The notes below the pieces were generated by a model, which did no database searches, was not told the origin of the DNA, and worked only from the letters and a program-made list of their open reading frames with translations. A stretch of 64,000 nucleotides of DNA from Polynucleobacter sp. AP-Nino-20-G2 (lineage in GTDB: Bacteria; Pseudomonadota; Gammaproteobacteria; Burkholderiales; Burkholderiaceae): NCBI RefSeq assembly GCF_018688235.1, contig NZ_CP061313.1, positions 477,035 to 541,034 of the forward strand, read 5' to 3'. The first letter of the stretch is position 1; the number at the start of each line of letters is the position of its first letter. Position numbers and translations under genes: made by a program. Below are positions 25,191 to 33,329 of this stretch, one piece after another.

Positions 25191-25666
25191 AAAAACTATT
25201 CCCGATTCTTTCCTTATTCTTACTGATGATGAATCTTGCCTTTGCAGATGCGGTAAGTATCCAAGCATATCAAAAGGGGGAGTGGAGCTCTTTATTAAAG
25301 AAAAACGCGGGGCAAGCTATTGCCGTTCATTTCTGGGGTGTCACTTGTGCGCCCTGCGCAAGGGAAATGCCTCAATGGGGGAAGTTTCTCTCTGCGGATA
25401 GAGGTTCGAAGGTGATATTCATTCAGGTTGATGAGGTGCCTGTTGAAGCAACAAAAAAAATGTTATCCCAAGCCCATCTAGATGCTGCTGATAACTACTA
25501 TCTGAATATCCCTTTTGATGATTATTTTCGACATGAAATCGACCCCCAGTGGCGCGGTGAAACGCCAATGACTTTGTTGATTGATAAAAATGGAAAGATA
25601 ACTCGGAAAACAGGCCCGATCAATTTCCTTGCATTAAAGAAGTGGTTTGCTAGAGGCGTTTATTAA
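25187..25666 (+). CDS. TlpA-like periplasmic thioredoxin
   Basis: A 159-residue protein with a signal peptide (about residues 1-20, ending AFA) and a thioredoxin fold whose redox motif is CAPC (C54, C57) in VHFWGVTCAPCAREMPQW. The cis-proline segment ETPMTLLIDKNGKI follows. TlpA/ScoI-like proteins reduce cysteines of copper-binding partners, such as the Cu-A site of cytochrome oxidase or its chaperones. Here the likely partners are the C-x-C-C protein encoded upstream or the DUF2946 CPYC protein. Overlaps the previous gene by four bases; the PCuAC gene begins 16 bases downstream. Confidence 0.8.
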   Translation: MKKLFPILSLFLLMMNLAFADAVSIQAYQKGEWSSLLKKNAGQAIAVHFWGVTCAPCAREMPQWGKFLSADRGSKVIFIQVDEVPVEATKKMLSQAHLDAADNYYLNIPFDDYFRHEIDPQWRGETPMTLLIDKNGKITRKTGPINFLALKKWFARGVY

Positions 25667-25682
25667 TTTTTAGGAGAGTGGC

Positions 25683-26153
25683 ATGAAAAATATTGTGATT
25701 GGTTTAATTTCTATATCTGCGGCAGTATTTGCAGTTGGAGCCTTTGCTCAAAATGCTAAGGTTGGTAGTGTAGAGATTGAAAATGCCTATACCCGCGCAA
25801 CCGTCCCCGGGCAAAAAGTGGCTGGTGGTTTTATGAAGATTGAGAACAAGGGCGCTGCCGATCAATTGCTCTACGCAAGCTCGCCGGTAGCTGGTGAAGT
25901 GCAGTTACATGAAATGTCCATGGAAGGGCAGGTGATGAAGATGCGCCAGGTAAAAGATATTGCAGTGCCAGCAGGTGGCTCTGTTGAGCTGAAGCCGGGT
26001 GGATTTCATTTAATGTTCATGAATATTAAGGCGCCCTTAACCGCTGGCGAGACCGTTCCAGTCAAGCTTAAGTTTGCAAAGGCTGGTGAGGTTGAGGTGA
26101 AAGTGCCGGTGAACGCTATGGGCGCTGGCCATGGTGGGGCAATGAAGCACTAA
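25683..26153 (+). CDS. PCuAC periplasmic copper(I) chaperone
   Basis: A 156-residue protein with a signal peptide ending GAFAQ (about residue 22) and a single PCuAC (DUF461) domain. The Cu(I) ligand motif H-x10-M-x21-H-x-M is complete: H76, M87, H109 and M111. The C-terminus ends in a His/Met-rich tail, GAGHGGAMKH, which may also bind Cu(II), as in extended PCuAC proteins. It delivers copper to the Cu-A or Cu-B site of haem-copper oxidases in characterised bacteria. AGGAG precedes the ATG, and a terminator at 26160 ends the operon. Confidence 0.9.
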   Translation: MKNIVIGLISISAAVFAVGAFAQNAKVGSVEIENAYTRATVPGQKVAGGFMKIENKGAADQLLYASSPVAGEVQLHEMSMEGQVMKMRQVKDIAVPAGGSVELKPGGFHLMFMNIKAPLTAGETVPVKLKFAKAGEVEVKVPVNAMGAGHGGAMKH

Positions 26154-26159
26154 GTATTA

Positions 26160-26195
26160 AAAAAGCCCCTGAGTCTTATGACTGAGGGGCTTTTT
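26160..26195. terminator. Bidirectional terminator between the copper operon and ilvD
   Basis: AAAAGCCCCTGAGTC and GACTGAGGGGCTTTTT arms (one mismatched pair) with flanking A- and T-runs, placed between convergent genes. Confidence 0.8.
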
Positions 26196-26225
26196 GATTG
26201 GGTTAGATACCGCCCTAAAGCTGAC

Positions 26226-27914
26226 TTAATCCAAATTCAGGTCCGTAACGGCACCTTTACTTGCAGTGCTTGCCAGGTGAGCATATTTAGCGAGTAAACC
26301 GCGGGTATAGCGTGGCTTAGGTTGCTTCCATGCTGCACGGCGCTTAGCGATCTCTTCATCGCTGACATTGAGTTGGATGAGTAGTTTGTGCGCATCGATT
26401 GTTACAGAGTCACCTTCTTCGATGAGCGCGATTGTGCCGCCTACAAAAGCCTCAGGGGCAACGTGACCAACGACCATACCCCATGTACCACCAGAGAAGC
26501 GTCCGTCGGTAATGAGGCCTACCGTCTCGCCCAATCCCTGACCAACGAGGGCAGAGGTAGGGGCAAGCATCTCACGCATCCCTGGACCGCCTTTAGGGCC
26601 TTCATAACGAATCACCATGACATCACCATCTTTGATTTTTTGCGCCATGATTGCAGCCATTGCATCATCTTCTGAATCAAATACGCGAGCAGGGCCGGTG
26701 ATGGATGGGTTCTTAAGGCCGGTAATCTTCGCGACACAACCTTCTGGGGAGATATTACCTTTGAGGATTGCCAAGTGACCTTGCTTGTACAGCGGGTTAT
26801 CTAAAGTGCGGATTACCTTTTGATCAGCGCGTGGCACTGATGGAACATCTTTCAATGTTTCTGCAATCGTTTTACCGGTGATGGTCATGCACTCGCCATG
26901 CAGGAGTCCGCCGTCTAACAAAATCTTCATCACTTGCGGAATGCCGCCAGCCTGGTGAAGATCAGTTGCCAGGTATGTGCCTGATGGTTTCATATCCACG
27001 ATCACAGGAACGCGCTTACGAATACGCTCAAAGTCATCAATGGTCCAGTCAATCTCTGCCGCGCTAGTGATGGCGAGGTAATGCAGAACTGCGTTGGTGG
27101 AGCCGCCAACAGCCATGATGACGCTCACTGCATTCTCGATAGATTTTTTAGTGATGATGTCGCGTGGACGTAAATTATTTTTGATGGCTTCAACCAGCAC
27201 AATGGCTGACTCGTGAGCACTTGCAACTTTCTCGGCATCTTCATTGGCCATAGTGGAGGAGTAGGGCAGGCTCATGCCAAGCGCTTCAAATGAAGAGCTC
27301 ATCGTGTTGGCGGTATACATGCCACCGCAAGAGCCGCTACCTGGACAAGCGTGTTGTTCGACGCCCTTGAGATCTTCTTCGTTCATGCGACCAGAAGTGA
27401 ATTCGCCAACAGCTTCGAATGCAGAAACAATATTGAGATCTTTGCCTTTGTAATGACCTGGCTTAATGGTTCCGCCATAAACATAGATTGCAGGCACGTT
27501 TGTACGTGCAATCGCCATCATGCCGCCCGGCATATTCTTATCGCAGCCACCAATCACCACTACGCCATCTTGCCAAAGACCATTGACACAAGTTTCAATA
27601 CTGTCCGCAATCACTTCGCGAGAGATCAGTGAGTACTTCATGCCCTCTGTGCCCATGCCAATACCATCAGAAACGGTAGGTGTGCCAAACATTTGGGCTT
27701 TAGCGCCTGCTTCTTCTAGTGCGTTAACTGCTGCGTCAGCTAGTTTTTGTAAGCCGCTATTGCAAGGAGTAATTGTGGAATGACCGTTTGCTACGCCCAC
27801 CATTGGCTTAGAAAAATCCTTTTCCTGGTAGCCCATTGCGTAATACATTGAGCGATTAGGAGCGCGAGCAACCCCTTCGGTGACATTGCGCGAGCGTTCA
27901 TTGAGGCGTTTCAT
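26226..27914 (-). CDS. ilvD: Dihydroxy-acid dehydratase
   Basis: Iron-sulfur dehydratase of branched-chain amino acid synthesis, converting 2,3-dihydroxy-isovalerate and 2,3-dihydroxy-3-methylvalerate to the 2-oxo acids. The 562-residue protein carries the cluster-binding cysteines in the signature segments CDKNMPGGMMAIAR and CPGSGSCGGMYTANTMS, the N-terminal HSTITPCNSGL cysteine, and the C-terminal TDGRFSGGTWGMVVGHVAPEA motif. The start MKRLNERSRNVTEG fits the IlvD family. It stands alone, convergent with the copper operon. Confidence 0.95.
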   Translation of the reverse strand: MKRLNERSRNVTEGVARAPNRSMYYAMGYQEKDFSKPMVGVANGHSTITPCNSGLQKLADAAVNALEEAGAKAQMFGTPTVSDGIGMGTEGMKYSLISREVIADSIETCVNGLWQDGVVVIGGCDKNMPGGMMAIARTNVPAIYVYGGTIKPGHYKGKDLNIVSAFEAVGEFTSGRMNEEDLKGVEQHACPGSGSCGGMYTANTMSSSFEALGMSLPYSSTMANEDAEKVASAHESAIVLVEAIKNNLRPRDIITKKSIENAVSVIMAVGGSTNAVLHYLAITSAAEIDWTIDDFERIRKRVPVIVDMKPSGTYLATDLHQAGGIPQVMKILLDGGLLHGECMTITGKTIAETLKDVPSVPRADQKVIRTLDNPLYKQGHLAILKGNISPEGCVAKITGLKNPSITGPARVFDSEDDAMAAIMAQKIKDGDVMVIRYEGPKGGPGMREMLAPTSALVGQGLGETVGLITDGRFSGGTWGMVVGHVAPEAFVGGTIALIEEGDSVTIDAHKLLIQLNVSDEEIAKRRAAWKQPKPRYTRGLLAKYAHLASTASKGAVTDLNLD

Positions 27915-28143
27915 GCTGATATTGACTCCAGAAAAGAATTGGTCGAAAAGCTCTATTGTGCCGTGAGATAGCTAGTAATGCAGGGCTTTATGAGGCTTTT
28001 TCCCTGGATTTCGCTATGCACCGCAGCACTCTATTTCGCTATTGTATTTCCTCATTCAGTCTTACCATTAGCTTAAAAGCTAATATCCTTCCGAAACAAG
28101 CTGCAGTACATTGCCTTATCTATTACTTTTTCCTTCAAATTCA

Positions 28144-28770
28144 ATGACTAAAGTTGGCCACATCTACCTAATTGACGACGATGAGTCGATGCGCACTTCT
28201 TTAAGTAGGATGTTGAAAGAGGTTGGATATATTGTTGAGGATTTTTCTTCTGCATTGACCTTTCTAGCCCATTCAATTCCAGTTTCTCCGGCGGTGATTT
28301 TGCTCGATATGCAAATGCCCGATATGACCGGAATTGATCTTCAGGAAAAATTGCTGCAGATGGGGCGTAAGACCCCGATTATTTTTGTCAGCGGCCAAAG
28401 TCACCCTCACCAGATTGTGAAGGGATTGAAAAAAGGCGCCCTGGATTTTCTATTTAAGCCATTCAATTTAGAAGACTTATTAAAAGCAGTTGCTGACGCT
28501 GTCGAATTTGATAAAAGACAACTCAAGCGCGTCTCCAAGGAAGTGGAGACCAAGAAAGACTACGCAACGCTCACCCCTAGGGAGAAAGAGGTTTGCTTCT
28601 GGCTAGTTAAGGGTTTGCTGAATAAGGATATCGCCGTGAAGTTAGGCACTACAGACGCGACGATTAAAGTGCATAAGGCTAGAGTGATGGACAAAATGCA
28701 TGTTGAGTCTGTGCAAACTTTAGTGGCGAAATACCTAGAGTCCGATCTGGAGAACTTTCAAAATAGCTAG
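28144..28770 (+). CDS. FixJ/NarL-type response regulator (orphan)
   Basis: A 208-residue two-domain regulator. The receiver domain opens HIYLIDDDES, has the phospho-acceptor D55 in LLDMQMPDMTG, and the conserved lysine in FLFKPFN. The LuxR-type helix-turn-helix domain starts at LTPREKEVCFWLVKG and includes KDIAVKLGTTDATIKVHKARVMDKM. The open frame extends to a TTG at 28111, but the ATG at 28144 fits the family start (MTKVGHIYLID). No histidine kinase lies beside it, so its partner is elsewhere. It resembles the regulator at 46173 in type, but is clearly a different protein. Confidence 0.85.
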   Translation: MTKVGHIYLIDDDESMRTSLSRMLKEVGYIVEDFSSALTFLAHSIPVSPAVILLDMQMPDMTGIDLQEKLLQMGRKTPIIFVSGQSHPHQIVKGLKKGALDFLFKPFNLEDLLKAVADAVEFDKRQLKRVSKEVETKKDYATLTPREKEVCFWLVKGLLNKDIAVKLGTTDATIKVHKARVMDKMHVESVQTLVAKYLESDLENFQNS

Positions 28771-28852
28771 CTCTAGGGCTAATTTCCCTCTTAAAATTTT
28801 GAGAATAATATCAGTCATCAATTTTTCATCTTAGCCATTTAAGATACCTTTA

Positions 28853-29818
28853 GTGAATAAAAGCTCTAACCTCCCTGAGATTCGCAAGGAAGCCTTTACC
28901 AAGGCAAGGGAAAAGCTTCGTCTGAGTACAAAAGATCTTGGTGGAATGGCCTGTCTTTCTGTTCGCCAAATTGAGCAAATTGAAAATGGTGAAATGGGCG
29001 CTTTTTATGGTCTGCAAATTAAATTTACTGCAGCCAAGAAAGTAGCCAATCTCTTAGGAATGAGTGACGAAGAGGCTTTTGACTATGGGCCTCCACCTCC
29101 ATCCAACATCGAAGTAGAAAAAAATTCAATAGAGGCTCCAGTGCCAACGCCGGAGCCTGTAAAGGTTTCTCAGGTCAAAGTGGTTGAAGTGGTGATGGCG
29201 GATACAGCGGTAGCTATTGAGAAACCAAGAGAGCGTAAGGCGAATGCATTGGCATCCCAAAAGAAAGTATTGCTTTGGTTAGCGGTACTTGCAGGATTGG
29301 TTTTTGCGGTAATCAATCTGCAGACATTATTTTTTGCAGATAAGCCAGAAGAAGTCATTGTTATTAAAGAAGAGGTGGCTGAGCCCGAGCCTGCCGCGCC
29401 GGCAGCTGATACCTCTAGTGCAACACCCATCACTGCCGTAACGGCGGCTGTGCCTGCTACAGCAACGCCTGAGGCATCAGGCGCATGTCCTGCCGCTGAA
29501 GAGCCTGCAGTCAACTATCGACCAGAAATTGGACGCAAGTCTGCCGATATGGTTTATGTGCAAGCCAAGTCAAAGCAGGTAATTTGTGTCATAGACGCCA
29601 CCGGAAAGATTCAAAACAAGTCAGTTGAAGCTGGGGTAGGCGTATCTTTTTATGGCAAGCCACCCTTTAAGGTGCTGACCGCTGGTCTGGCTCAGTTGGA
29701 TATTTATTTCCAGGGCTCTAGAGTTAACTCCCTCAATACCAATCGTAAAACTGTGGTGTTGGAAGCTGCTGAAGTGGTAGCTCCATCCGCTGATCGGACA
29801 GACTCTCAGTCTCGCTAA
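28853..29818 (+). CDS. RodZ-like membrane protein with XRE helix-turn-helix
   Basis: A 321-residue protein starting at GTG 28853. Residues 8-70 form a Cro/C1-type helix-turn-helix (AREKLRLSTKDLGGMACLSVRQIEQIENG). A proline/acidic linker follows, then one membrane segment (about 138-160, VLLWLAVLAGLVFAVINL). An Ala/Pro/Thr/Glu-rich periplasmic stretch leads to a C-terminal domain (about 235-310) resembling DUF4115 of RodZ (GVGVSFYGKPPFKVLTAGLAQLDIYFQG in outline). RodZ anchors MreB during rod-shape maintenance, but this copy lies away from ispG/hisS, where betaproteobacterial rodZ usually lies, so a paralogous or other role is possible. Confidence 0.65.
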   Translation: MNKSSNLPEIRKEAFTKAREKLRLSTKDLGGMACLSVRQIEQIENGEMGAFYGLQIKFTAAKKVANLLGMSDEEAFDYGPPPPSNIEVEKNSIEAPVPTPEPVKVSQVKVVEVVMADTAVAIEKPRERKANALASQKKVLLWLAVLAGLVFAVINLQTLFFADKPEEVIVIKEEVAEPEPAAPAADTSSATPITAVTAAVPATATPEASGACPAAEEPAVNYRPEIGRKSADMVYVQAKSKQVICVIDATGKIQNKSVEAGVGVSFYGKPPFKVLTAGLAQLDIYFQGSRVNSLNTNRKTVVLEAAEVVAPSADRTDSQSR

Positions 29819-29854
29819 CCCTGGCAATAGGGCTAGCGTATTCCGAAGTACTTC

Positions 29855-30193
29855 TTAAACTGCTGATTCGTTTATTTCGCCTGTGCGAATGCGGATCGCT
29901 TGCTCGATTGGGCTTACAAAAATTTTGCCATCACCAATCTTGCCGGTACGGGCTGCTTTCGTAATTGCTTCGATAGCCGCATCAACGCGATCACCGGCGA
30001 CAACGACTTCTACTTTTACTTTTGGTAAAAAGTCAACAACGTACTCAGCGCCACGATAGAGTTCGGTATGGCCTTTTTGGCGACCAAATCCCTTAACTTC
30101 AGTAACAGTCAAGCCAGTAACGCCAACTTCAGCCAAGGCTTCGCGAACTTCGTCGAGTTTGAACGGTTTAATAATGGATGTAATTAGCTTCAT
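29855..30193 (-). CDS. glnB: Nitrogen regulatory protein P-II
   Basis: A 112-residue trimeric signalling protein sensing 2-oxoglutarate, ATP/ADP and, through uridylylation, glutamine. The sequence opens MKLITSIIKPFKLDEVREAL. It has the T-loop with uridylylated Y51 in YRGAEYVVDFLPK, the B-loop TGKIGDGKIFV and the C-terminal RIRTGE. AAGGGG precedes the ATG. The gene follows nadE on the same strand, an arrangement I recall for GlnB rather than the GlnK-AmtB pair. Its presence fits the cyanophycin locus nearby, because P-II stimulates arginine synthesis in cyanobacteria, though that link is inference here. Confidence 0.92.
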   Translation of the reverse strand: MKLITSIIKPFKLDEVREALAEVGVTGLTVTEVKGFGRQKGHTELYRGAEYVVDFLPKVKVEVVVAGDRVDAAIEAITKAARTGKIGDGKIFVSPIEQAIRIRTGEINESAV

Positions 30194-30275
30194 ATATTCC
30201 CCTTAATACAGTAATCATACCTAGAACTGGACTCCGACACCTAGAAGAGCTCTTGAGAGGGCTTCAATACCCTGT

Positions 30276-31895
30276 TTATGCTCTAAATTTCGAGGTGATA
30301 GGGTAGCGCCAGTCACGGCCAAATGCTCGGGTCGTTACCCGGACTCCTGGGGGAGCTTGGCGACGTTTGTATTCATTGAGCTTGATGAGGCGTGTGACTT
30401 TTTCAACACTCTCAGAATCAAATCCAGCGGCAATGATCTGGGCAATGGATTGGTTCTGCTCCATGTAGCGCTCAACAATGCCATCAAGCACTTCGTACGA
30501 AGGGAGGCTATCTTGATCAGTTTGATCGGGACGCAATTCAGCGGAAGGGGCGCGGGTCAAAATGCGCTCCGGAATAATGGGGGCAATGCTATTGCGGTAA
30601 GCGCAGAGACGATAGACCAAGGTCTTGGCGATATCCTTAATTACTGCAAAACCACCCGCCATATCGCCGTAAAGGGTGCAGTAGCCGACAGCCATTTCAC
30701 TCTTATTGCCAGTGGTAAGTACTAGACGACCTGTTTTATTGGAGAGCGCCATTAGTAGGGTGCCGCGTACCCGCGCCTGAATATTCTCTTCGGTCGCATC
30801 GACTTTTAACCCCTTGAACTGCTCAGCCAAGGCTTTTTCGAGTGCGTCGACTGGTTCACTAATGGGGATTTCATCGTATTGAACGCCTAGATTTTTTGCC
30901 ATTTCACGGGCATCGATCCAGGAGATATCAGCGGTATAACGAGAGGCCATCATGACGGTGCGAACTTTATCAGCCCCTAAGGCATCTACTGCAATAGCGA
31001 GTACCAAAGCGGAATCGACGCCGCCAGATAAACCAATAATGACGCCCGGGAAGCCATTCTTTTGCACGTAATCGCGTACACCCAAAACCAATGCTTGATA
31101 GGCTTGGGCTTCTACGCTCAAAGGCGTGGCAACAGAACCCTTTTCTAAATCAACGCTTGCTGTGACTGAAACAAGGCCTAAGCCAGTTTCAAACTGAGGC
31201 ATTGCCATCACAACATCACCCGCATGATTGAGTGCGAAAGATCCGCCGTCAAACACCAGCTCATCTTGTCCGCCAACAGCATTTACGTACACCAATGGCA
31301 TTTTGGTGATCGCAATATGTTTGCGCAACACCTCGATGCGTAAGGCTTCTTTTTGTAAGTGATAAGGGGATGCATTCAAAACCAATAGCACTTGCGCGCC
31401 TGCGGCATGAGCCTGCTTGGCAGGGGCGGCATGCCACGCATCTTCACATAGAATGAGGCCATAGCGAATACCTGCGTTTTCAAATACACAAGCTTCATTA
31501 CCTGGGACGAAGTAGCGCACTTCATCAAACACTTCGTGATTGGGTAATTCTTGTTTTGCATAACCCGCGATCACTTTGCCATCACGCAATACGGAGGCGA
31601 AGTTTTGCAAGCCGGCATTGGTTTTTTTAGGGTGACCAACAATGACAGTCAGGCCTGGGAATTTCTTGAGCTCCAGCATTAAACAACTGAGCTCGCGTTC
31701 AGCCGCTTCAATAAAAGCGGGGCGTAGTAATAAATCTTCTGGGGGGTAACCGGTGAGCGATAGCTCTGGGGTAACTAAAACCGTTGCGCCTTTTGCGAAT
31801 GCATCAGCGGCGGCTTGAGAGATGAGCTGCGCGTTGCCAGGCAAATCACCCAGAAGAGGGTTGATTTGCGCTAAGGCGATGGTTTGTGAGCTCAC
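30276..31895 (-). CDS. nadE: Glutamine-dependent NAD+ synthetase
   Basis: Amidates nicotinic acid adenine dinucleotide to NAD+. The N-terminal nitrilase-type glutaminase domain has the E-K-C triad in outline (VTPELSLTGYPPEDLL, YAKQELPNHEVFDE, GLILCEDAWH), and the C-terminal synthetase has the P-loop IIGLSGGVDSALVLAIAVDA. Full length is about 540 residues. The start is unsure: no ATG fits, and the candidates are TTG at 31907 and GTG at 31895 (MSSQTIALAQINPLLGDL); I give the latter. Neither has a clear ribosome site. It lies just downstream of ppa, within 30 bases, so translation may depend on coupling. Confidence 0.9.
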   Translation of the reverse strand: MSSQTIALAQINPLLGDLPGNAQLISQAAADAFAKGATVLVTPELSLTGYPPEDLLLRPAFIEAAERELSCLMLELKKFPGLTVIVGHPKKTNAGLQNFASVLRDGKVIAGYAKQELPNHEVFDEVRYFVPGNEACVFENAGIRYGLILCEDAWHAAPAKQAHAAGAQVLLVLNASPYHLQKEALRIEVLRKHIAITKMPLVYVNAVGGQDELVFDGGSFALNHAGDVVMAMPQFETGLGLVSVTASVDLEKGSVATPLSVEAQAYQALVLGVRDYVQKNGFPGVIIGLSGGVDSALVLAIAVDALGADKVRTVMMASRYTADISWIDAREMAKNLGVQYDEIPISEPVDALEKALAEQFKGLKVDATEENIQARVRGTLLMALSNKTGRLVLTTGNKSEMAVGYCTLYGDMAGGFAVIKDIAKTLVYRLCAYRNSIAPIIPERILTRAPSAELRPDQTDQDSLPSYEVLDGIVERYMEQNQSIAQIIAAGFDSESVEKVTRLIKLNEYKRRQAPPGVRVTTRAFGRDWRYPITSKFRA

Positions 31896-31921
31896 TCCCA
31901 ATATCAATGCTAGAGAATCAA

Positions 31922-32458
31922 TTACTTCTGTGACTTGGCATAGCCTTCGATGCCGTCCAAGATTTCTTTATGGGCACCAGCAACACCAGTCCAACCTTTT
32001 ACTTTTACCCACTTACCCTTTTCAAGATCTTTGTAGTGCTCGAAGAAGTGCTGAATCTGGGCGAGGAGCAATTCATTGACGTCTTCTGGCTTTTGCAAAT
32101 GCTTGTAGATCGGCAAAATTTTGTCTTCTGGAACAGCTAATAACTTCGCGTCTTGACCGCCTTCGTCTTCCATTTCTAGCATGCCGATAGCGCGGCAGCT
32201 TACCACTGAGCCTGGCACCAATGCGAAAGGCGTGATTACGAGAACGTCTACCGGATCACCGTCACCAGCAATCGTGTGTGGGATGTAACCGTAGTTGCAT
32301 GGATAGTGCATTGCTGTACCCATGAAGCGATCCACAAATAGGCAGCCACTTTCTTTATCCACTTCATACTTCACTGGATCCGCATTCATTGGGATCTCGA
32401 TAATGACGTTGAAAATTTCTGGGATTTTTTTACCTGGGCTGACCTTGTCGTAACTCAT
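31922..32458 (-). CDS. ppa: Inorganic pyrophosphatase
   Basis: Family I soluble pyrophosphatase, hydrolysing PPi to drive biosynthesis. The 178-residue protein has the family core: YEVDKESGCLFVDRF, MHYPCNYGYIPHT, and the metal-binding GDGDPVDVLVI signature with its three aspartates, then the later DEGGQDAKLLAVPEDK and FFEHYKDLEKGKWVK. Length is typical of the prokaryotic hexameric enzyme. First gene of a likely ppa-nadE-glnB run on the minus strand. PPi is a product of several adenylating enzymes, including NadE next door. Confidence 0.95.
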   Translation of the reverse strand: MSYDKVSPGKKIPEIFNVIIEIPMNADPVKYEVDKESGCLFVDRFMGTAMHYPCNYGYIPHTIAGDGDPVDVLVITPFALVPGSVVSCRAIGMLEMEDEGGQDAKLLAVPEDKILPIYKHLQKPEDVNELLLAQIQHFFEHYKDLEKGKWVKVKGWTGVAGAHKEILDGIEGYAKSQK

Positions 32459-32621
32459 AAATACTCCGGTTAGTGATTAATGTACGCTCCGATCTTAGCA
32501 AAGGGACGGGCGATGTTTCTGAATATTGAATCTATTTCCTACTGGTAAAGCCATGAATGCTTTGTGGGCTCTAGTTTAAGGCTTTCTGCAATAAAGCCCA
32601 TAGATAAGACCCCTTAGTGGA

Positions 32622-32651
32622 TTGACTAATAGTAGGCCATTGGCCTACAAT
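32622..32651 (+). promoter_or_regulatory. Promoter and operator of the BrnT-type toxin-antitoxin locus
   Basis: A -35 TTGACT (32622-32627) and -10 TACAAT (32646-32651) with an 18-base spacer. A perfect 17-base palindrome, GTAGGCCA-T-TGGCCTAC (32632-32648), fills the spacer and enters the -10 box. That is the expected position for autorepression by the antitoxin complex. The predicted transcript start (about 32658) falls at the ATG at 32659, so mRNA could be leaderless for that frame. Confidence 0.7.
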
Positions 32652-32676
32652 GGTGCCAATGGATTTTGAATAGGAT

Positions 32677-32937
32677 ATGGCAAAAAGTGACTTGTGCCAG
32701 AACTCTCGAAATTTCAATTTTGCATATGTGATATCAATTTTTATAGATCCGGGATTGGTTGTGGAAAAAGACCAGCGCTGGGATTATGGTGAGGAGCGCT
32801 TCAGAGCCTTAGGTAAGTTAGAGGGAAGAGCGTTTGTGGTGATTTATACAAAGAGGCCAACTGCCATGAGGATTATTTCAGCGAGAAGAGCAAATCGTAG
32901 GGAGGTAAAGCGTTATGAAGAAAATAATTCGCGTTAG
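32677..32937 (+). CDS. brnT: BrnT-family toxin, N-terminus interrupted by a stop codon
   Basis: The C-terminal half matches BrnT ribonuclease toxins: DQRWDYGEERFRALGKL, FVVIYTKR, MRIISARRANRREVKRYEE. The usual BrnT opening (M-x-F-E-W-D-x-x-K) is found in the same frame at 32659-32685 as M-D-F-E-stop-D-M-A-K: the TAG at 32671-32673 sits where tryptophan (TGG) is usual. A restart at the ATG 32677 would give 86 residues, but with AGGA only one base upstream it is poorly translated. The segment after it is also diverged from the family. So the toxin is probably inactivated or produced at very low level. Overlaps the antitoxin start by 23 bases. Confidence 0.7.
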   Translation: MAKSDLCQNSRNFNFAYVISIFIDPGLVVEKDQRWDYGEERFRALGKLEGRAFVVIYTKRPTAMRIISARRANRREVKRYEENNSR

Positions 32938-33256
32938 CGTAGACCTGAATGATCCAGGAAGTTTCCCCAAAGGATTTGTTGATAAAAAATTACTTGATGC
33001 CGCTACCGAGAGATTGATTAAGTTGCATCAGCATCAAGATGATGCGCAGGCGATGCTGGATGCAGCCAAATACGCGAGAGGGGTTCGCGAACGAATTGGC
33101 TTGTCTCAGCAGGAATTCTCCAATCGTATAGAGGTTTCTTTGGAGACTATTCGAAATTGGGAGCAGGGCAAGAGGAGTCCTACGGGCGCCGCCAAAGCTT
33201 TGCTGAAGATTCTGGATAGAGCCCCAGAAATTGCCTTGCTGGCCCTTAGTATCTAA
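32915..33256 (+). CDS. XRE-type helix-turn-helix antitoxin/regulator partner of BrnT
   Basis: A 113-residue protein. The N-terminal part (about 1-60) has a basic strand KKIIRVSVDL and a charged helical stretch. The C-terminal part is a Cro/C1 helix-turn-helix, with RERIGLSQQEFSNRIEVSLETIRNWEQGKRSPTG in outline at residues 59-92. Overlap with the toxin gene and the operator upstream indicate the antitoxin role. Classic BrnA antitoxins are ribbon-helix-helix proteins, so this pair is a variant combination. The frame is intact, as expected when a toxin decays first. A bidirectional terminator follows at 33276. Confidence 0.75.
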   Translation: MKKIIRVSVDLNDPGSFPKGFVDKKLLDAATERLIKLHQHQDDAQAMLDAAKYARGVRERIGLSQQEFSNRIEVSLETIRNWEQGKRSPTGAAKALLKILDRAPEIALLALSI

Positions 33257-33275
33257 AGGGTAATTGCTACCTGTA

Positions 33276-33310
33276 AATAAAAATGCCTAGCATCGCTAGG
33301 CATTTTTATT
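33276..33310. terminator. Bidirectional terminator between the toxin-antitoxin locus and trxB
   Basis: Perfect 16-base arms (AATAAAAATGCCTAGC and complement) around an ATC loop, with A- and T-runs at the outer ends, between convergent genes. Confidence 0.9.
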
Positions 33311-33329
33311 TGATCACTGGTTCGGTTGA

